NCBI GenBank assembly: GCA_900769115.1
Contig: CAAGFJ010000077.1
Span: 1-19,995, forward strand
DNA length: 19,995 nt
Source: Lachnospiraceae bacterium
GTDB lineage: Bacteria; Bacillota; Clostridia; Lachnospirales; Lachnospiraceae
Direction of reading: 5' to 3'
The notes under the pieces are model-generated. The model did no database searches. It saw only the letters and a list, made by a program, of their open reading frames with translations, and was not told the DNA's origin. Positions 1 through 7,106 of the stretch are shown here, piece after piece; position 1 is the stretch's first letter, and the number at the start of each line of letters is the position of its first letter. A program made the position numbers and the translations under genes.

Positions 1-122
1 GAGCCTAGTACCGCTGCGTGTGATGAGTAGCGAGAGCGTGCCTGCGATGATAATGTTATATCCCAAACAACCGATTCATAACCTAATATTTCGCGCGTCC
101 GTCACTTACGCTGTGCAAGGGT
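1..122 (+). repeat. Right half of a palindromic repeat element (copy 1, cut by window edge)
   Basis: This stretch matches 8073-8195 almost base for base. The differences I see are GT versus AG at 19-20, a small change with one extra base near 47-52, and two bases missing near 102. It ends with the same terminal sequence, TGCAAGGGT, as the complete element at 7951-8195. The matching left arm would lie upstream of the window. The following promoter begins only about 15 bp beyond the element end. Confidence 0.85.
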
Positions 123-137
123 AAATTTTCTACTTTT

Positions 138-170
138 CCTATTAACCTACTTTACAAATAGGGAAATAGG
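138..170. promoter_or_regulatory. Nested dyad, probable operator over the -35 box of the sulfate operon
   Basis: Two pairs of inverted repeats share one centre at base 154. The outer pair is CCTATT (138-143) with AATAGG (165-170). The inner pair is CCTACTT (146-152) with AAATAGG (156-162), with one mismatch. The half-sites on each side are spaced 8 bp apart. The inner pair covers the -35 hexamer at 151-156, so a bound protein would block RNA polymerase. The obvious candidate ligand is the Rrf2/CymR-like regulator encoded at the end of this operon (4865-5287). That assignment is inference; the symmetry is directly visible. Confidence 0.6.
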
Positions 171-179
171 TGTTATAAT
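151..179 (+). promoter_or_regulatory. Sigma-A promoter of the sulfate assimilation operon
   Basis: TTTACA at 151-156 and TATAAT at 174-179 are separated by 17 bp, matching the housekeeping consensus in 11 of 12 positions. Transcription would start near 186, giving a leader of about 26 nt before the GTG start at 212. Confidence 0.8.
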
Positions 180-211
180 GCACCTAACATGAGGAAAGGA
201 TATGAGATACC

Positions 212-1912
212 GTGGAGAGATTACAAGTCAGACGGATTCAGACAGATGTGCTGATCGTTGGTGGTGGAACGGCTGGCTGCTACGCAGCACTGACCATCAG
301 CCGGAATTCGAATCTGTCAGTTTTGATAGCTGAGAAAGCGAATATTAAGAGAAGCGGCTGTCTTGCGGCAGGTGTGAATGCGATTAACGCATATATAACA
401 AAGGGACATGTTCCGCAGGATTATGTAGATTATGCGACAAAGGATGCGGCAGGGATTGTAAGAGGAGATCTGTTATTGACTGCGGCAGAACATTTCAATG
501 AAGTAACTGCAGATATGGAGCAATTGGGTCTGGTGATTCTGAAGGATGAGAATGGCGATTATGTGGCCAGAGGCAATCGGAATATTAAGATCAACGGAGA
601 AAACTTCAAGCCGATTCTTGCGAAAGCGGTCGAAGAGGCCGATCGGGTAGAGGTTCTTAACCATATCAATATTACAGATTTACTGGTAGAGGATAACCGG
701 GTGTATGGAGCGGTTGGCTTTTCGGTTACGGATGAGGTTGCCTATGAGATTCGTGCCAATGCAGTATTGATTGCAACAGGTGGTGCGGCCGGCTTGTATC
801 GTCCGAACAATCCGGGCTTTTCCAGACATAAGATGTGGTATCCGCCATTTAATACCGGGGCTGGATATGCAATGGGAATCCGGGCAGGTGCAGAGATGAC
901 TTCGTTTGAGATGCGTTTTATTGCATTGCGTTGCAAAGATACGATCGCACCGACTGGAACGATTGCTCAGGGGGTCGGAGCCAAACAGGTGAATTCGAGA
1001 GGAACCGTGTACGAGAAGCATTATGGCCTGACAACGAGTGAGCGGGTATACGGAACCGTTCGGGAGAATCAGTTAGGACATGGACCATGTTACCTGCAGA
1101 CAAGTGGAATCACAGAGAAACAGAATGAGGAATTGTTGAAAGCATATCTTAATATGGCACCAAGTCAGACGCTGCGATGGATTGAGACAGGTAAGATGCC
1201 AAAGGAACAGGATGTAGAGATTCAGGGAACGGAACCTTACATAGTGGGTGGACATACTGCGAGCGGATTCTGGATCGATACGAATCGGCAGACGACCATT
1301 CATGGCTTGTATGCAGCAGGAGATGTTGCCGGTGGATGTCCACAGAAGTATGTGACCGGTGCTTTGGCAGAAGGTGAGATTGCTGCGGTAGATATCATAA
1401 GAAGATTGGAAGAGGATAAGGAACAATGGACACCGTCTGATCCGGCATTGTTACAGGAGAATGCGAACCGGACGTTATTGGAATATGAGAAGATCCGGGC
1501 AACGGAACAGCCTGCATTTACAATAGAGGAATTGGAAGAGACCATGCAGAAGGTCATGGATGAGTATGCAGGAGGAATTGCAACAGGTTACCAATACAAT
1601 GAGAATCAGTTGCAGTTAGCAGATGAGAAGATCAATCAGATCATTGCACTCACAGATCATATCGGGGCAAAGGATATGCATGAATTATTGTTTGCCTACG
1701 AATTGAAAGAACGCTTAGTTGTCTGTAAGTCGTTGATCGCACATTTACGTGGTCGGAAAGAGACAAGATGGCATGCGTTTAATGAGAATCAGGATTATCC
1801 GGAGACGGATGAAGCGTATTATCGTTATCTCAATTCCCGGATGCGGGACGGCAGGATTGAAATGATCTGGCGGGATATTGTAAAGGAGGGTGAATATGAG
1901 CATACGAATTAA
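212..1912 (+). CDS. aprA: Adenylylsulfate (APS) reductase alpha-subunit-like flavoprotein
   Basis: Predicted FAD-dependent reductase of 566 aa, expected to reduce adenylyl sulfate to sulfite and AMP with electrons from the ferredoxin encoded next. The N-terminus carries the dinucleotide-binding motif GGGTAGCYAAL (17-27). It is followed by RSGCLAAGVNAINAYI (48-62 region), which resembles the RSGA.A.G..AIN.Y segment of AprA proteins, and by the flavoprotein motif HGLYAAGD near residue 370. It is shorter than dissimilatory AprA (usually over 600 aa). The GTG start is set by the ribosome site GAGGAAAGGA at 191-200; the nearby ATGs at 189 and 202 are out of frame. The family also contains fumarate reductase and succinate dehydrogenase flavoproteins. 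The call as APS reductase rests on the AprA-type motif plus the adjacent ferredoxin, cysD and cysN. The gene overlaps the ferredoxin gene by 17 bp, indicating one transcript. Confidence 0.82.
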   Translation: MERLQVRRIQTDVLIVGGGTAGCYAALTISRNSNLSVLIAEKANIKRSGCLAAGVNAINAYITKGHVPQDYVDYATKDAAGIVRGDLLLTAAEHFNEVTADMEQLGLVILKDENGDYVARGNRNIKINGENFKPILAKAVEEADRVEVLNHINITDLLVEDNRVYGAVGFSVTDEVAYEIRANAVLIATGGAAGLYRPNNPGFSRHKMWYPPFNTGAGYAMGIRAGAEMTSFEMRFIALRCKDTIAPTGTIAQGVGAKQVNSRGTVYEKHYGLTTSERVYGTVRENQLGHGPCYLQTSGITEKQNEELLKAYLNMAPSQTLRWIETGKMPKEQDVEIQGTEPYIVGGHTASGFWIDTNRQTTIHGLYAAGDVAGGCPQKYVTGALAEGEIAAVDIIRRLEEDKEQWTPSDPALLQENANRTLLEYEKIRATEQPAFTIEELEETMQKVMDEYAGGIATGYQYNENQLQLADEKINQIIALTDHIGAKDMHELLFAYELKERLVVCKSLIAHLRGRKETRWHAFNENQDYPETDEAYYRYLNSRMRDGRIEMIWRDIVKEGEYEHTN

Positions 1913-2207
1913 CAAGGACAAATGTATTGCCTGTGGACGATGTACACAGGTGTGTCCGGGCACATTGATCTCTCTGAAGGATAAGAAGGCCAATATGGAC
2001 TATCCAAGAGATTGCTGGGGCTGCGTATCCTGCGTTAAGGAGTGTCCGGTAGGAGCCATAGAATTCTTCTTAGGTGCAGACATTGGGGGGAATGGAAGTG
2101 TGATGAATGTTATTTCAGAGGGTGATATTCTCCATTGGAATATACATAAGACAGATGGAAGTACAGAGACAATAGATATCGATCGAAGGAATGCAAACCA
2201 ATATTAA
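1896..2207 (+). CDS. aprB: Ferredoxin-type 2x[4Fe-4S] protein, APS reductase beta-subunit-like
   Basis: Small iron-sulfur protein of 103 aa that would pass electrons to the flavin of the upstream APS-reductase-like subunit. Two complete cluster motifs are visible: Cys10, 13, 16, 20 (CIACGRCTQVCPG) and Cys40, 43, 46, 50 (CWGCVSCVKECPVG). Dissimilatory AprB has a longer C-terminal tail wrapping AprA; here only about 50 residues follow the second cluster. I chose ATG 1896 over the in-frame GTG at 1890 because AGGAGG at 1884-1889 lies 6 bp from the ATG and directly abuts the GTG. Overlap with the upstream gene suggests translational coupling. Confidence 0.85.
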   Translation: MSIRINKDKCIACGRCTQVCPGTLISLKDKKANMDYPRDCWGCVSCVKECPVGAIEFFLGADIGGNGSVMNVISEGDILHWNIHKTDGSTETIDIDRRNANQY

Positions 2208-2220
2208 CCACAGTTAATAT
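2201..2220. other. Small perfect inverted repeat between ferredoxin gene and cysD
   Basis: ATATTAAC (2201-2208) and GTTAATAT (2213-2220) flank a CACA loop, overlapping the ferredoxin stop codon. The stem is A+T-rich and has no T-run, so it is not a convincing terminator. It could be an mRNA processing or stability element, or an operator. Function unknown. Confidence 0.35.
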
Positions 2221-2257
2221 TTGAATTATATTTAAGAGAGAATAGGAGTGGAAGAAA

Positions 2258-3160
2258 ATGAGTGGATTATCACATTTAGATGAATTAGAAGCAGAAGCAA
2301 TCTACATCATCCGGGAGGTTGCTGCGGAATGCGAGAAACCGGTAATGTTGTATTCAATTGGAAAGGACAGCTCGGTAATGCTGCATTTAGCAATGAAAGC
2401 ATTTTATCCAGAGAAGCCGCCGTTCCCATTTTTACATGTGAATACGACATGGAAGTTTAAGGAAATGATCCAGTTCCGTGATCAGGTTGCAAAAGATCTT
2501 GGAATTGAGATGTTGGAATATATCAATGAAGATGGCGTGAAGAGAGGGATTAACCCATTTGACCATGGTTCAAGCTATACCGACATCATGAAGACACAGG
2601 CATTGAAGCAGGCACTTAACAAGTATGGATTCACAGCCGCATTTGGTGGCGGACGCCGTGATGAGGAGAAGAGCCGTGCGAAAGAGAGAATCTTCTCCTT
2701 CCGTAATGAGGCACATGCATGGGATCCAAAGAACCAGAGACCGGAGATGTGGAAGTTATATAACACAGAGATCAACAAGGGAGAGAGCATCCGTGTGTTC
2801 CCAATCTCAAACTGGACAGAGAAGGATATCTGGCAGTATATCAAGAGAGAGAATATCCCGATCGTACCGCTTTACTTTGCGGCAGAACGTCCGGTTGTAT
2901 ACCGTGATGGTAATATCATCATGGTGGATGATGATCGTATGCGTCTGAATCCGGGAGAGGTGCCAGAGATGAAAATGGTACGTTTCCGTACATTAGGATG
3001 TTATCCATTGTCTGGCGGAGTGGAATCAACCGCAACTACATTGGATGAGATTATTGAGGAGACATTAAGCTCCGTAGAATCAGAGCGTACAAGCCGTGTT
3101 ATTGATAAAGATGGCGGTGCAGCGAGTATGGAAAAGAGAAAGAGAGAGGGGTACTTCTAA
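2258..3160 (+). CDS. cysD: Sulfate adenylyltransferase subunit 2 (CysD)
   Basis: Catalytic subunit of the heterodimeric ATP sulfurylase, joining sulfate and ATP into adenylyl sulfate and pyrophosphate, driven by GTP hydrolysis in CysN. The 300-aa protein has the normal family length. It carries the PP-loop ATP-pyrophosphatase motif SIGKDS at residues 33-38, and the conserved central segment FGGGRRDEEKSRAKERIFSF. The C-terminus contains the typical RFRTLGCYPLSGGVES region. The ATG at 2258 is preceded by AGGAG (2244-2248). cysN follows after one base, so the two subunits are co-translated from one message. There is a 50-bp gap after the ferredoxin gene with only a short inverted repeat, so this is probably still the same operon. 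Confidence 0.95.
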   Translation: MSGLSHLDELEAEAIYIIREVAAECEKPVMLYSIGKDSSVMLHLAMKAFYPEKPPFPFLHVNTTWKFKEMIQFRDQVAKDLGIEMLEYINEDGVKRGINPFDHGSSYTDIMKTQALKQALNKYGFTAAFGGGRRDEEKSRAKERIFSFRNEAHAWDPKNQRPEMWKLYNTEINKGESIRVFPISNWTEKDIWQYIKRENIPIVPLYFAAERPVVYRDGNIIMVDDDRMRLNPGEVPEMKMVRFRTLGCYPLSGGVESTATTLDEIIEETLSSVESERTSRVIDKDGGAASMEKRKREGYF

Positions 3161-3161
3161 G

Positions 3162-4853
3162 ATGAGTGGATTATTAAAATTTATTACATGCGGAAGCGTG
3201 GATGATGGTAAATCAACATTAATTGGACATATCTTATATGATTCCAAGTTATTATATGCCGATCAGGAAAAGGCATTGATATTAGACAGTAAAGTAGGTT
3301 CCCGTGGCGGTGAGATCGACTATTCGTTGTTGTTAGATGGTCTGATGGCAGAGAGAGAGCAGGGAATTACGATTGATGTAGCATACCGCTATTTTACAAC
3401 CGATCACAGAAGCTTTATCGTGGCAGATACACCGGGACATGAGGAATATACGAGAAACATGGCGGTTGGCGCGTCCTTTGCACAGCTGGCAATCGTTATG
3501 GTAGATGCCAAGCATGGTGTATTGGTACAGACCAGAAGACATGCAAGAATCTGTGCATTAATGGGAATCAAGCATTTTGTATTCGCAGTCAATAAGATGG
3601 ATCTTGTAGATTACAGCGAAGAACGTTTCAAGGAGATCGAGAAAGACATTGAAGAGTTGTCTAAGACATTGAATCTGTATGATGTAAAGCTGATTCCGGT
3701 CAGTGCAACAGAGGGAGACAATGTGACAACGAAGTCAGACAAGATGCCATGGTATACAGGTGAGCCGTTATTGACCTATCTTGAGAATGTGGATGTCTCA
3801 GAGAATGAACCGGATGCAATCTTTTATATGCCGGTACAGCGTGTATGCCGTCCAAATCATGAGTTCAGAGGATTCCAGGGACAGATTGAGAGTGGTAAGG
3901 TTGCAGTCGGGCAGACAATTACAACATTGCCAAGTAATGAGACAGCGACAGTGAAGGGAATTCTTAATTGCGATAAGAATGTAGAAGAGGCAATTGCAGG
4001 ACAGGCAGTGACCATTCAATTAGACCGTGAAGTAGATGTCAGTCGTGGATGCGTTCTGACAGATAAAGCAGACCTTCCGGTAGCAAAGGATGTAACAACA
4101 ACCATTCTTTGGATGGATGATGATAAGTTAGCACTTGGCAAGGAATATCTGGTGAAGCTCGGGGCAAAGAAGATTCCTGGTATTATCAAGAACATTGAAT
4201 ATAAGATTGATGTCAATACCGGAGAGCATATTGATGCAGAGTACATTGAGAAGAATGAGATTGCTGTATGCCAGATTGAGTTTGCGCAGGCAATCGTTGT
4301 GGACGAATTCAAGAAGAATAAGACATTAGGTGAGCTTATCCTGATCGATCGTGTATCTCATATGACTTCGGCATGTGGTGTAGTTGAGAGTGTGAACACA
4401 GAGGGTGAGAAGCCGTACTTTGAGAAGGATGATATTAAGACTTCCGGATATATTTTTGAAGAGTTTTACTTCAATTTAGAGAATGCATTTTTGTCAAAGG
4501 CAAATAATACAGATAAGACTTATCATGTAGGAGATAAGGTGCCGGTAGAAGGAGACAGTTTCAAATATCCGGATTACTTTGACATTTTAGCTGTAGATAA
4601 TGATGCGGTCATTTTGATCCGGAATCAGGAAGTATACGATATTATTCCATTATCCGAATATCAATATCAGGGACTTCCTGTATTAGACGAGAGAGGATTT
4701 GCTTTGAAGATTCGAAGCGAAGCGGATCTTGACAACTTCTTATATGAGCATGCTCATGTAACAGCGGAGAATCGTCTGGACTTCCACAATAAATGGTCCA
4801 AGTTTGAGACTTATCGAAGAATCGTCTGCACCGATAACTTCTGGATGATCTAA
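3162..4853 (+). CDS. cysN: Sulfate adenylyltransferase subunit 1 (CysN), GTPase, with C-terminal extension
   Basis: GTPase subunit of ATP sulfurylase, 563 aa. EF-Tu-type motifs are all present: P-loop GSVDDGKST (11-19), G2 Thr in EQGITIDVAYRYF (near 70), DTPGHEEY (89-96), NKMD (144-147) and SAT (181-183). The beta-barrel domains run to about residue 415. Roughly 140 further residues follow; they hold no P-loop, so this is not the CysNC fusion with APS kinase, and I do not recognise the extension. The open frame extends upstream to 3096 inside cysD, but ATG 3162 is the likely start: it follows the cysD stop by one base and lies behind the purine-rich GAGAGGGG. Absence of APS kinase fits direct reduction of APS by the upstream AprA-like enzyme. 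Confidence 0.93.
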   Translation: MSGLLKFITCGSVDDGKSTLIGHILYDSKLLYADQEKALILDSKVGSRGGEIDYSLLLDGLMAEREQGITIDVAYRYFTTDHRSFIVADTPGHEEYTRNMAVGASFAQLAIVMVDAKHGVLVQTRRHARICALMGIKHFVFAVNKMDLVDYSEERFKEIEKDIEELSKTLNLYDVKLIPVSATEGDNVTTKSDKMPWYTGEPLLTYLENVDVSENEPDAIFYMPVQRVCRPNHEFRGFQGQIESGKVAVGQTITTLPSNETATVKGILNCDKNVEEAIAGQAVTIQLDREVDVSRGCVLTDKADLPVAKDVTTTILWMDDDKLALGKEYLVKLGAKKIPGIIKNIEYKIDVNTGEHIDAEYIEKNEIAVCQIEFAQAIVVDEFKKNKTLGELILIDRVSHMTSACGVVESVNTEGEKPYFEKDDIKTSGYIFEEFYFNLENAFLSKANNTDKTYHVGDKVPVEGDSFKYPDYFDILAVDNDAVILIRNQEVYDIIPLSEYQYQGLPVLDERGFALKIRSEADLDNFLYEHAHVTAENRLDFHNKWSKFETYRRIVCTDNFWMI

Positions 4854-4864
4854 GGAGGGATAGT

Positions 4865-5287
4865 GTGAAGATTTCTACGAAAGGACGATATGCTGTCATA
4901 CTGATGCTGGACCTGGCCACCTATAATACGGGTGAGCCGGTCCGGTTGAAGGACATTGCCAAACGTCAGCAGATATCAGAAAAATATTTGGAACAGATTA
5001 TTTCTCTGCTTAATAAGGCGGGATTTGTAAAGAGTATCCGGGGACCTCAAGGTGGCTATATGCTTAAGAATCCACCGGAGAAATACACAGTGGGAATGAT
5101 TCTGCGCCAGACAGAGGGAAGTCTTGCTCCGGTCAGTATTGATGATGAGACAAGCTTCGAGAAACAGTCTGTGACAACCAGAATCTGGACGAAGATGGAG
5201 GGTGCTATTAATGAGATTGTAGATGGCATTACCTTGAAGGATCTTGTAGACTGGCAGATGGAACAAGTTGGGCAGTACGTTATATAG
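4865..5287 (+). CDS. cymR: Rrf2-family transcriptional regulator, CymR-like
   Basis: DNA-binding repressor of 140 aa, the length of Bacillus CymR, the master regulator of cysteine metabolism in Firmicutes. The start MKISTKGRYA, the winged helix (about 26-50, RLKDIAKRQQISEKYLEQ) and the wing KSIRGPQGGYMLKNP (56-70) are typical Rrf2. There are no cysteines at all, so it cannot carry the three-Cys iron-sulfur site of IscR; this favours CymR, which senses through the CysK complex. The protein ends in Ile, as CymR and CysE do, a feature suggested to allow docking in the CysK active site (inference here). The GTG start is preceded by AAGGAGG (4853-4859), which overlaps the cysN stop. Being last in the sulfate operon suggests local and possibly autogenous control through the dyad at 138-170. 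Confidence 0.85.
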   Translation: MKISTKGRYAVILMLDLATYNTGEPVRLKDIAKRQQISEKYLEQIISLLNKAGFVKSIRGPQGGYMLKNPPEKYTVGMILRQTEGSLAPVSIDDETSFEKQSVTTRIWTKMEGAINEIVDGITLKDLVDWQMEQVGQYVI

Positions 5288-5329
5288 AATGAATCCCCTT
5301 GCATGATGCAAGGGGATTCATTCTATATA
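5281..5329 (+). terminator. 49-bp near-perfect palindrome closing the sulfate operon
   Basis: Bases 5281-5304 and 5306-5329 are exact reverse complements around a single central G at 5305. In RNA the tip would open into a few-base loop, leaving a stem of about 20 bp. The left arm contains the cymR stop codon. No T-run follows (next bases ACACGG), so it is not a canonical intrinsic terminator. It may stop transcription from either side less efficiently or protect the 3' end of the message. The inner bases CCCCTTGCA/TGCAAGGGG resemble the termini of the 7951-8195 element. Confidence 0.65.
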
Positions 5330-5394
5330 CACGGAAATTCATGCATTGTCATATAATGAAGTATACGAAAGTATGAAAAGGAAGGAATTATTAT

Positions 5395-6246
5395 ATGGCA
5401 CGTTTTACGAATCAGGCGCAATTGCAGTATGGCAACGTGATTGCCAATTCCAACATTGCTGTCGGTGAGATCTTAGAGGTTTTATCGGCAACTAAGACAG
5501 CAGTCAGAAACACATATGGACAAAGTGACAGCATAACTTATATTGTGAGTATTGTGAATTCCGGAACAGTTGCTTTGAACGGAATTACATTAACCGATAA
5601 TCTGGGTGAGTATGAATTTAATGAGGTAGCATTGGTTCCGCTGACCTATGTATTTAATACAGTGAAATATTATGTAAATGGAATTTTACAGCCAACGCCG
5701 ACGGTGGTTACACAGTCACCGCTTGTGATTTCCGGTATTAGTATTCCGGCAGGCGGCAATGTAGTTTTGGCGTATGAGACAGCAATCAATGAATTTGCAC
5801 CATTAGGCACGGAATCGGAAATTCGTAACAGAGTAACGATTTCAGGTGGTGGAATCACACCGATTACGGCAGAAGAGACAATTGATGCAAGCAGTGATCC
5901 GATTCTCACTATTACCAAATCAGTGAGCCCGGTTCCTGTAACAGAAAATGGAACATTAACTTATACATTTTTGATTCAGAATACCGGAAATGTAGCAGCT
6001 ACAGAAAGTACAGCAGCATTGATCACGGACACATTTGCTCCGATTCTGTCAAACCTTTCTGTATCATTTAATGGTGCTGCATGGACAGAAGGAGAGAATT
6101 ACACATATGATGAGACGACGGGCAGGTTTGTTACAGTAGCAGGACAGATTACTGTTCCGGCAGCAACCTATACACAGGATGCAACGACAGGCGCATGGTT
6201 TGTAAATCCGGGAGTAAGCACTCTGATTGTAACAGGAACCGTATAA
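5395..6246 (+). CDS. DUF11 / B_ant_repeat-type beta-sandwich repeat protein, function unknown
   Basis: Protein of 283 aa containing two copies of the conserved repeat domain seen in surface proteins of Firmicutes (DUF11, TIGR01451-like). Copy one spans about 29-135 (core LSATKTAVRNTYGQSDSITY, IVNSGTVALNGITLTDNLG). Copy two spans about 170-245 (LTITKSVSPVPVTENGTLTY, IQNTGNVAATESTA). It is rich in Thr, Val, Asn and Ile and contains no Cys. There is no signal peptide, transmembrane segment or sorting motif, so its location is uncertain; it may be cytoplasmic or exported by an unusual route. The start ATG has AAGGAAGG about 10 bp upstream. A TATAAT at 5352-5357 could be the -10 box, but I see no good -35. 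It is flanked by the palindrome at 5281 and a terminator at 6263, so it is probably monocistronic. Confidence 0.7.
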   Translation: MARFTNQAQLQYGNVIANSNIAVGEILEVLSATKTAVRNTYGQSDSITYIVSIVNSGTVALNGITLTDNLGEYEFNEVALVPLTYVFNTVKYYVNGILQPTPTVVTQSPLVISGISIPAGGNVVLAYETAINEFAPLGTESEIRNRVTISGGGITPITAEETIDASSDPILTITKSVSPVPVTENGTLTYTFLIQNTGNVAATESTAALITDTFAPILSNLSVSFNGAAWTEGENYTYDETTGRFVTVAGQITVPAATYTQDATTGAWFVNPGVSTLIVTGTV

Positions 6247-6262
6247 AAGAATATATAATGTA

Positions 6263-6307
6263 ATCGCCATAATAGATTCTTAGAATGTGTTATGGCGATA
6301 TTTTTTG
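6263..6307 (+). terminator. Intrinsic terminator of the DUF11 gene
   Basis: ATCGCCATAA (6263-6272) pairs exactly with TTATGGCGAT (6290-6299) and is followed by ATTTTTT, the classical hairpin plus T-run. Confidence 0.88.
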
Positions 6308-6333
6308 TCCTTTTGAAATGAATATGATAGAAT
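6305..6333 (+). promoter_or_regulatory. Possible promoter of the HAD-SIR2 pair
   Basis: TTGTCC (6305-6310) and TAGAAT (6328-6333) are separated by 17 bp, 9 of 12 consensus matches. The -35 overlaps the T-run of the preceding terminator. This would give a leader of about 90 nt with only a weak ATTCAC/GTGAAT hairpin in it. Confidence 0.4.
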
Positions 6334-6430
6334 GATAACAATTCACGAGCCTGTAAGGGTGAATCGTCGAATGTGATCACGAACTATGCTCATGATATGA
6401 TGAGATTACAATAAGAATGGGAGCAGAAAC

Positions 6431-7102
6431 ATGTATAAGACATATTTATTTGATTTAGATGGAACGATTACCGATCCGGGAATTGGAATTACAGACTCGG
6501 TAATGTATGCCCTTTCAAAATTTGGAATTACCGTGGAAGAACGAGCCCAGTTATATCGGTTTATCGGACCGCCGTTGTTCGATTCTTTTCGGAATTTTTA
6601 TGGATTCGATAAGACGAAGGCAGAACAGGCAGTTTCGTACTATCGGGAATATTACCGGGATAAAGGAATCTATGGCTGCTATGTGTATGATGGAATAGAA
6701 ATGTTGTTGCAGAAGCTGAGGGCAAAGGGGTGCTATATTTTATTAGCAACGTCTAAGCCGGAACCATTTGCAAGACAGATTTTAGAACATTTTAACCTAA
6801 GTCAATATTTTGATGTGATTGCAGGAAGTGATTTTGAAAATGTACGGAACACGAAAGCCAAAGTAATTGCATATGCACTTTCAACATTTGCACATAATAC
6901 GGGAAAGACTGTCGAGGAGATTAAGGCATCGGCGGTGATGGTCGGAGATCGCTTTCATGATGTGAAAGGTGCGAAGGAGAATGGAATTCCAACGATTGGG
7001 GTAACTTTTGGTTACGGAGCGAAGGAAGAATTAGTAGAGGCTGGTGTTGCGTACATTGCAGTTACACCGCAGGATGTTGTAGAACCAATACAGGTGAGGT
7101 AA
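6431..7102 (+). CDS. HAD-superfamily phosphatase, phosphoglycolate phosphatase/nucleotidase-like
   Basis: Cytoplasmic phosphatase of 223 aa. HAD motifs are in order: I, FDLDGTITD with nucleophile Asp8 and acid Asp10; II, LLATSKP with Thr107; III, a Lys near 142-144 (TKAKVIAYAL); IV, GDRFHDVKGA with Asp173 and Asp177. The alpha-helical cap between residues about 15 and 85 marks subfamily I (Gph/PpaX-like). These enzymes often act on phosphoglycolate, pyrophosphate or nucleoside monophosphates; the substrate cannot be read from sequence. GGGAG lies just before the start. The next gene, a SIR2-family protein, begins 4 bp after its stop, so the two are very likely co-expressed. Confidence 0.85.
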   Translation: MYKTYLFDLDGTITDPGIGITDSVMYALSKFGITVEERAQLYRFIGPPLFDSFRNFYGFDKTKAEQAVSYYREYYRDKGIYGCYVYDGIEMLLQKLRAKGCYILLATSKPEPFARQILEHFNLSQYFDVIAGSDFENVRNTKAKVIAYALSTFAHNTGKTVEEIKASAVMVGDRFHDVKGAKENGIPTIGVTFGYGAKEELVEAGVAYIAVTPQDVVEPIQVR

Positions 7103-7106
7103 GCAT

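Noticed and set aside
212..1912. Succinate dehydrogenase or fumarate reductase flavoprotein
   Set aside because: The same superfamily, but the SGxxAxGxxAINxY segment and neighbours ferredoxin, cysD and cysN point to an APS-reductase-like enzyme.
3162..4853. CysNC fusion with APS kinase
   Set aside because: The C-terminal extension has no second P-loop or APS-kinase motif.
5352..5357. TATAAT as a confirmed promoter of the DUF11 gene
   Set aside because: There is no acceptable -35 hexamer at 16-18 bp and no extended TGN, so it is mentioned only within the gene entry.
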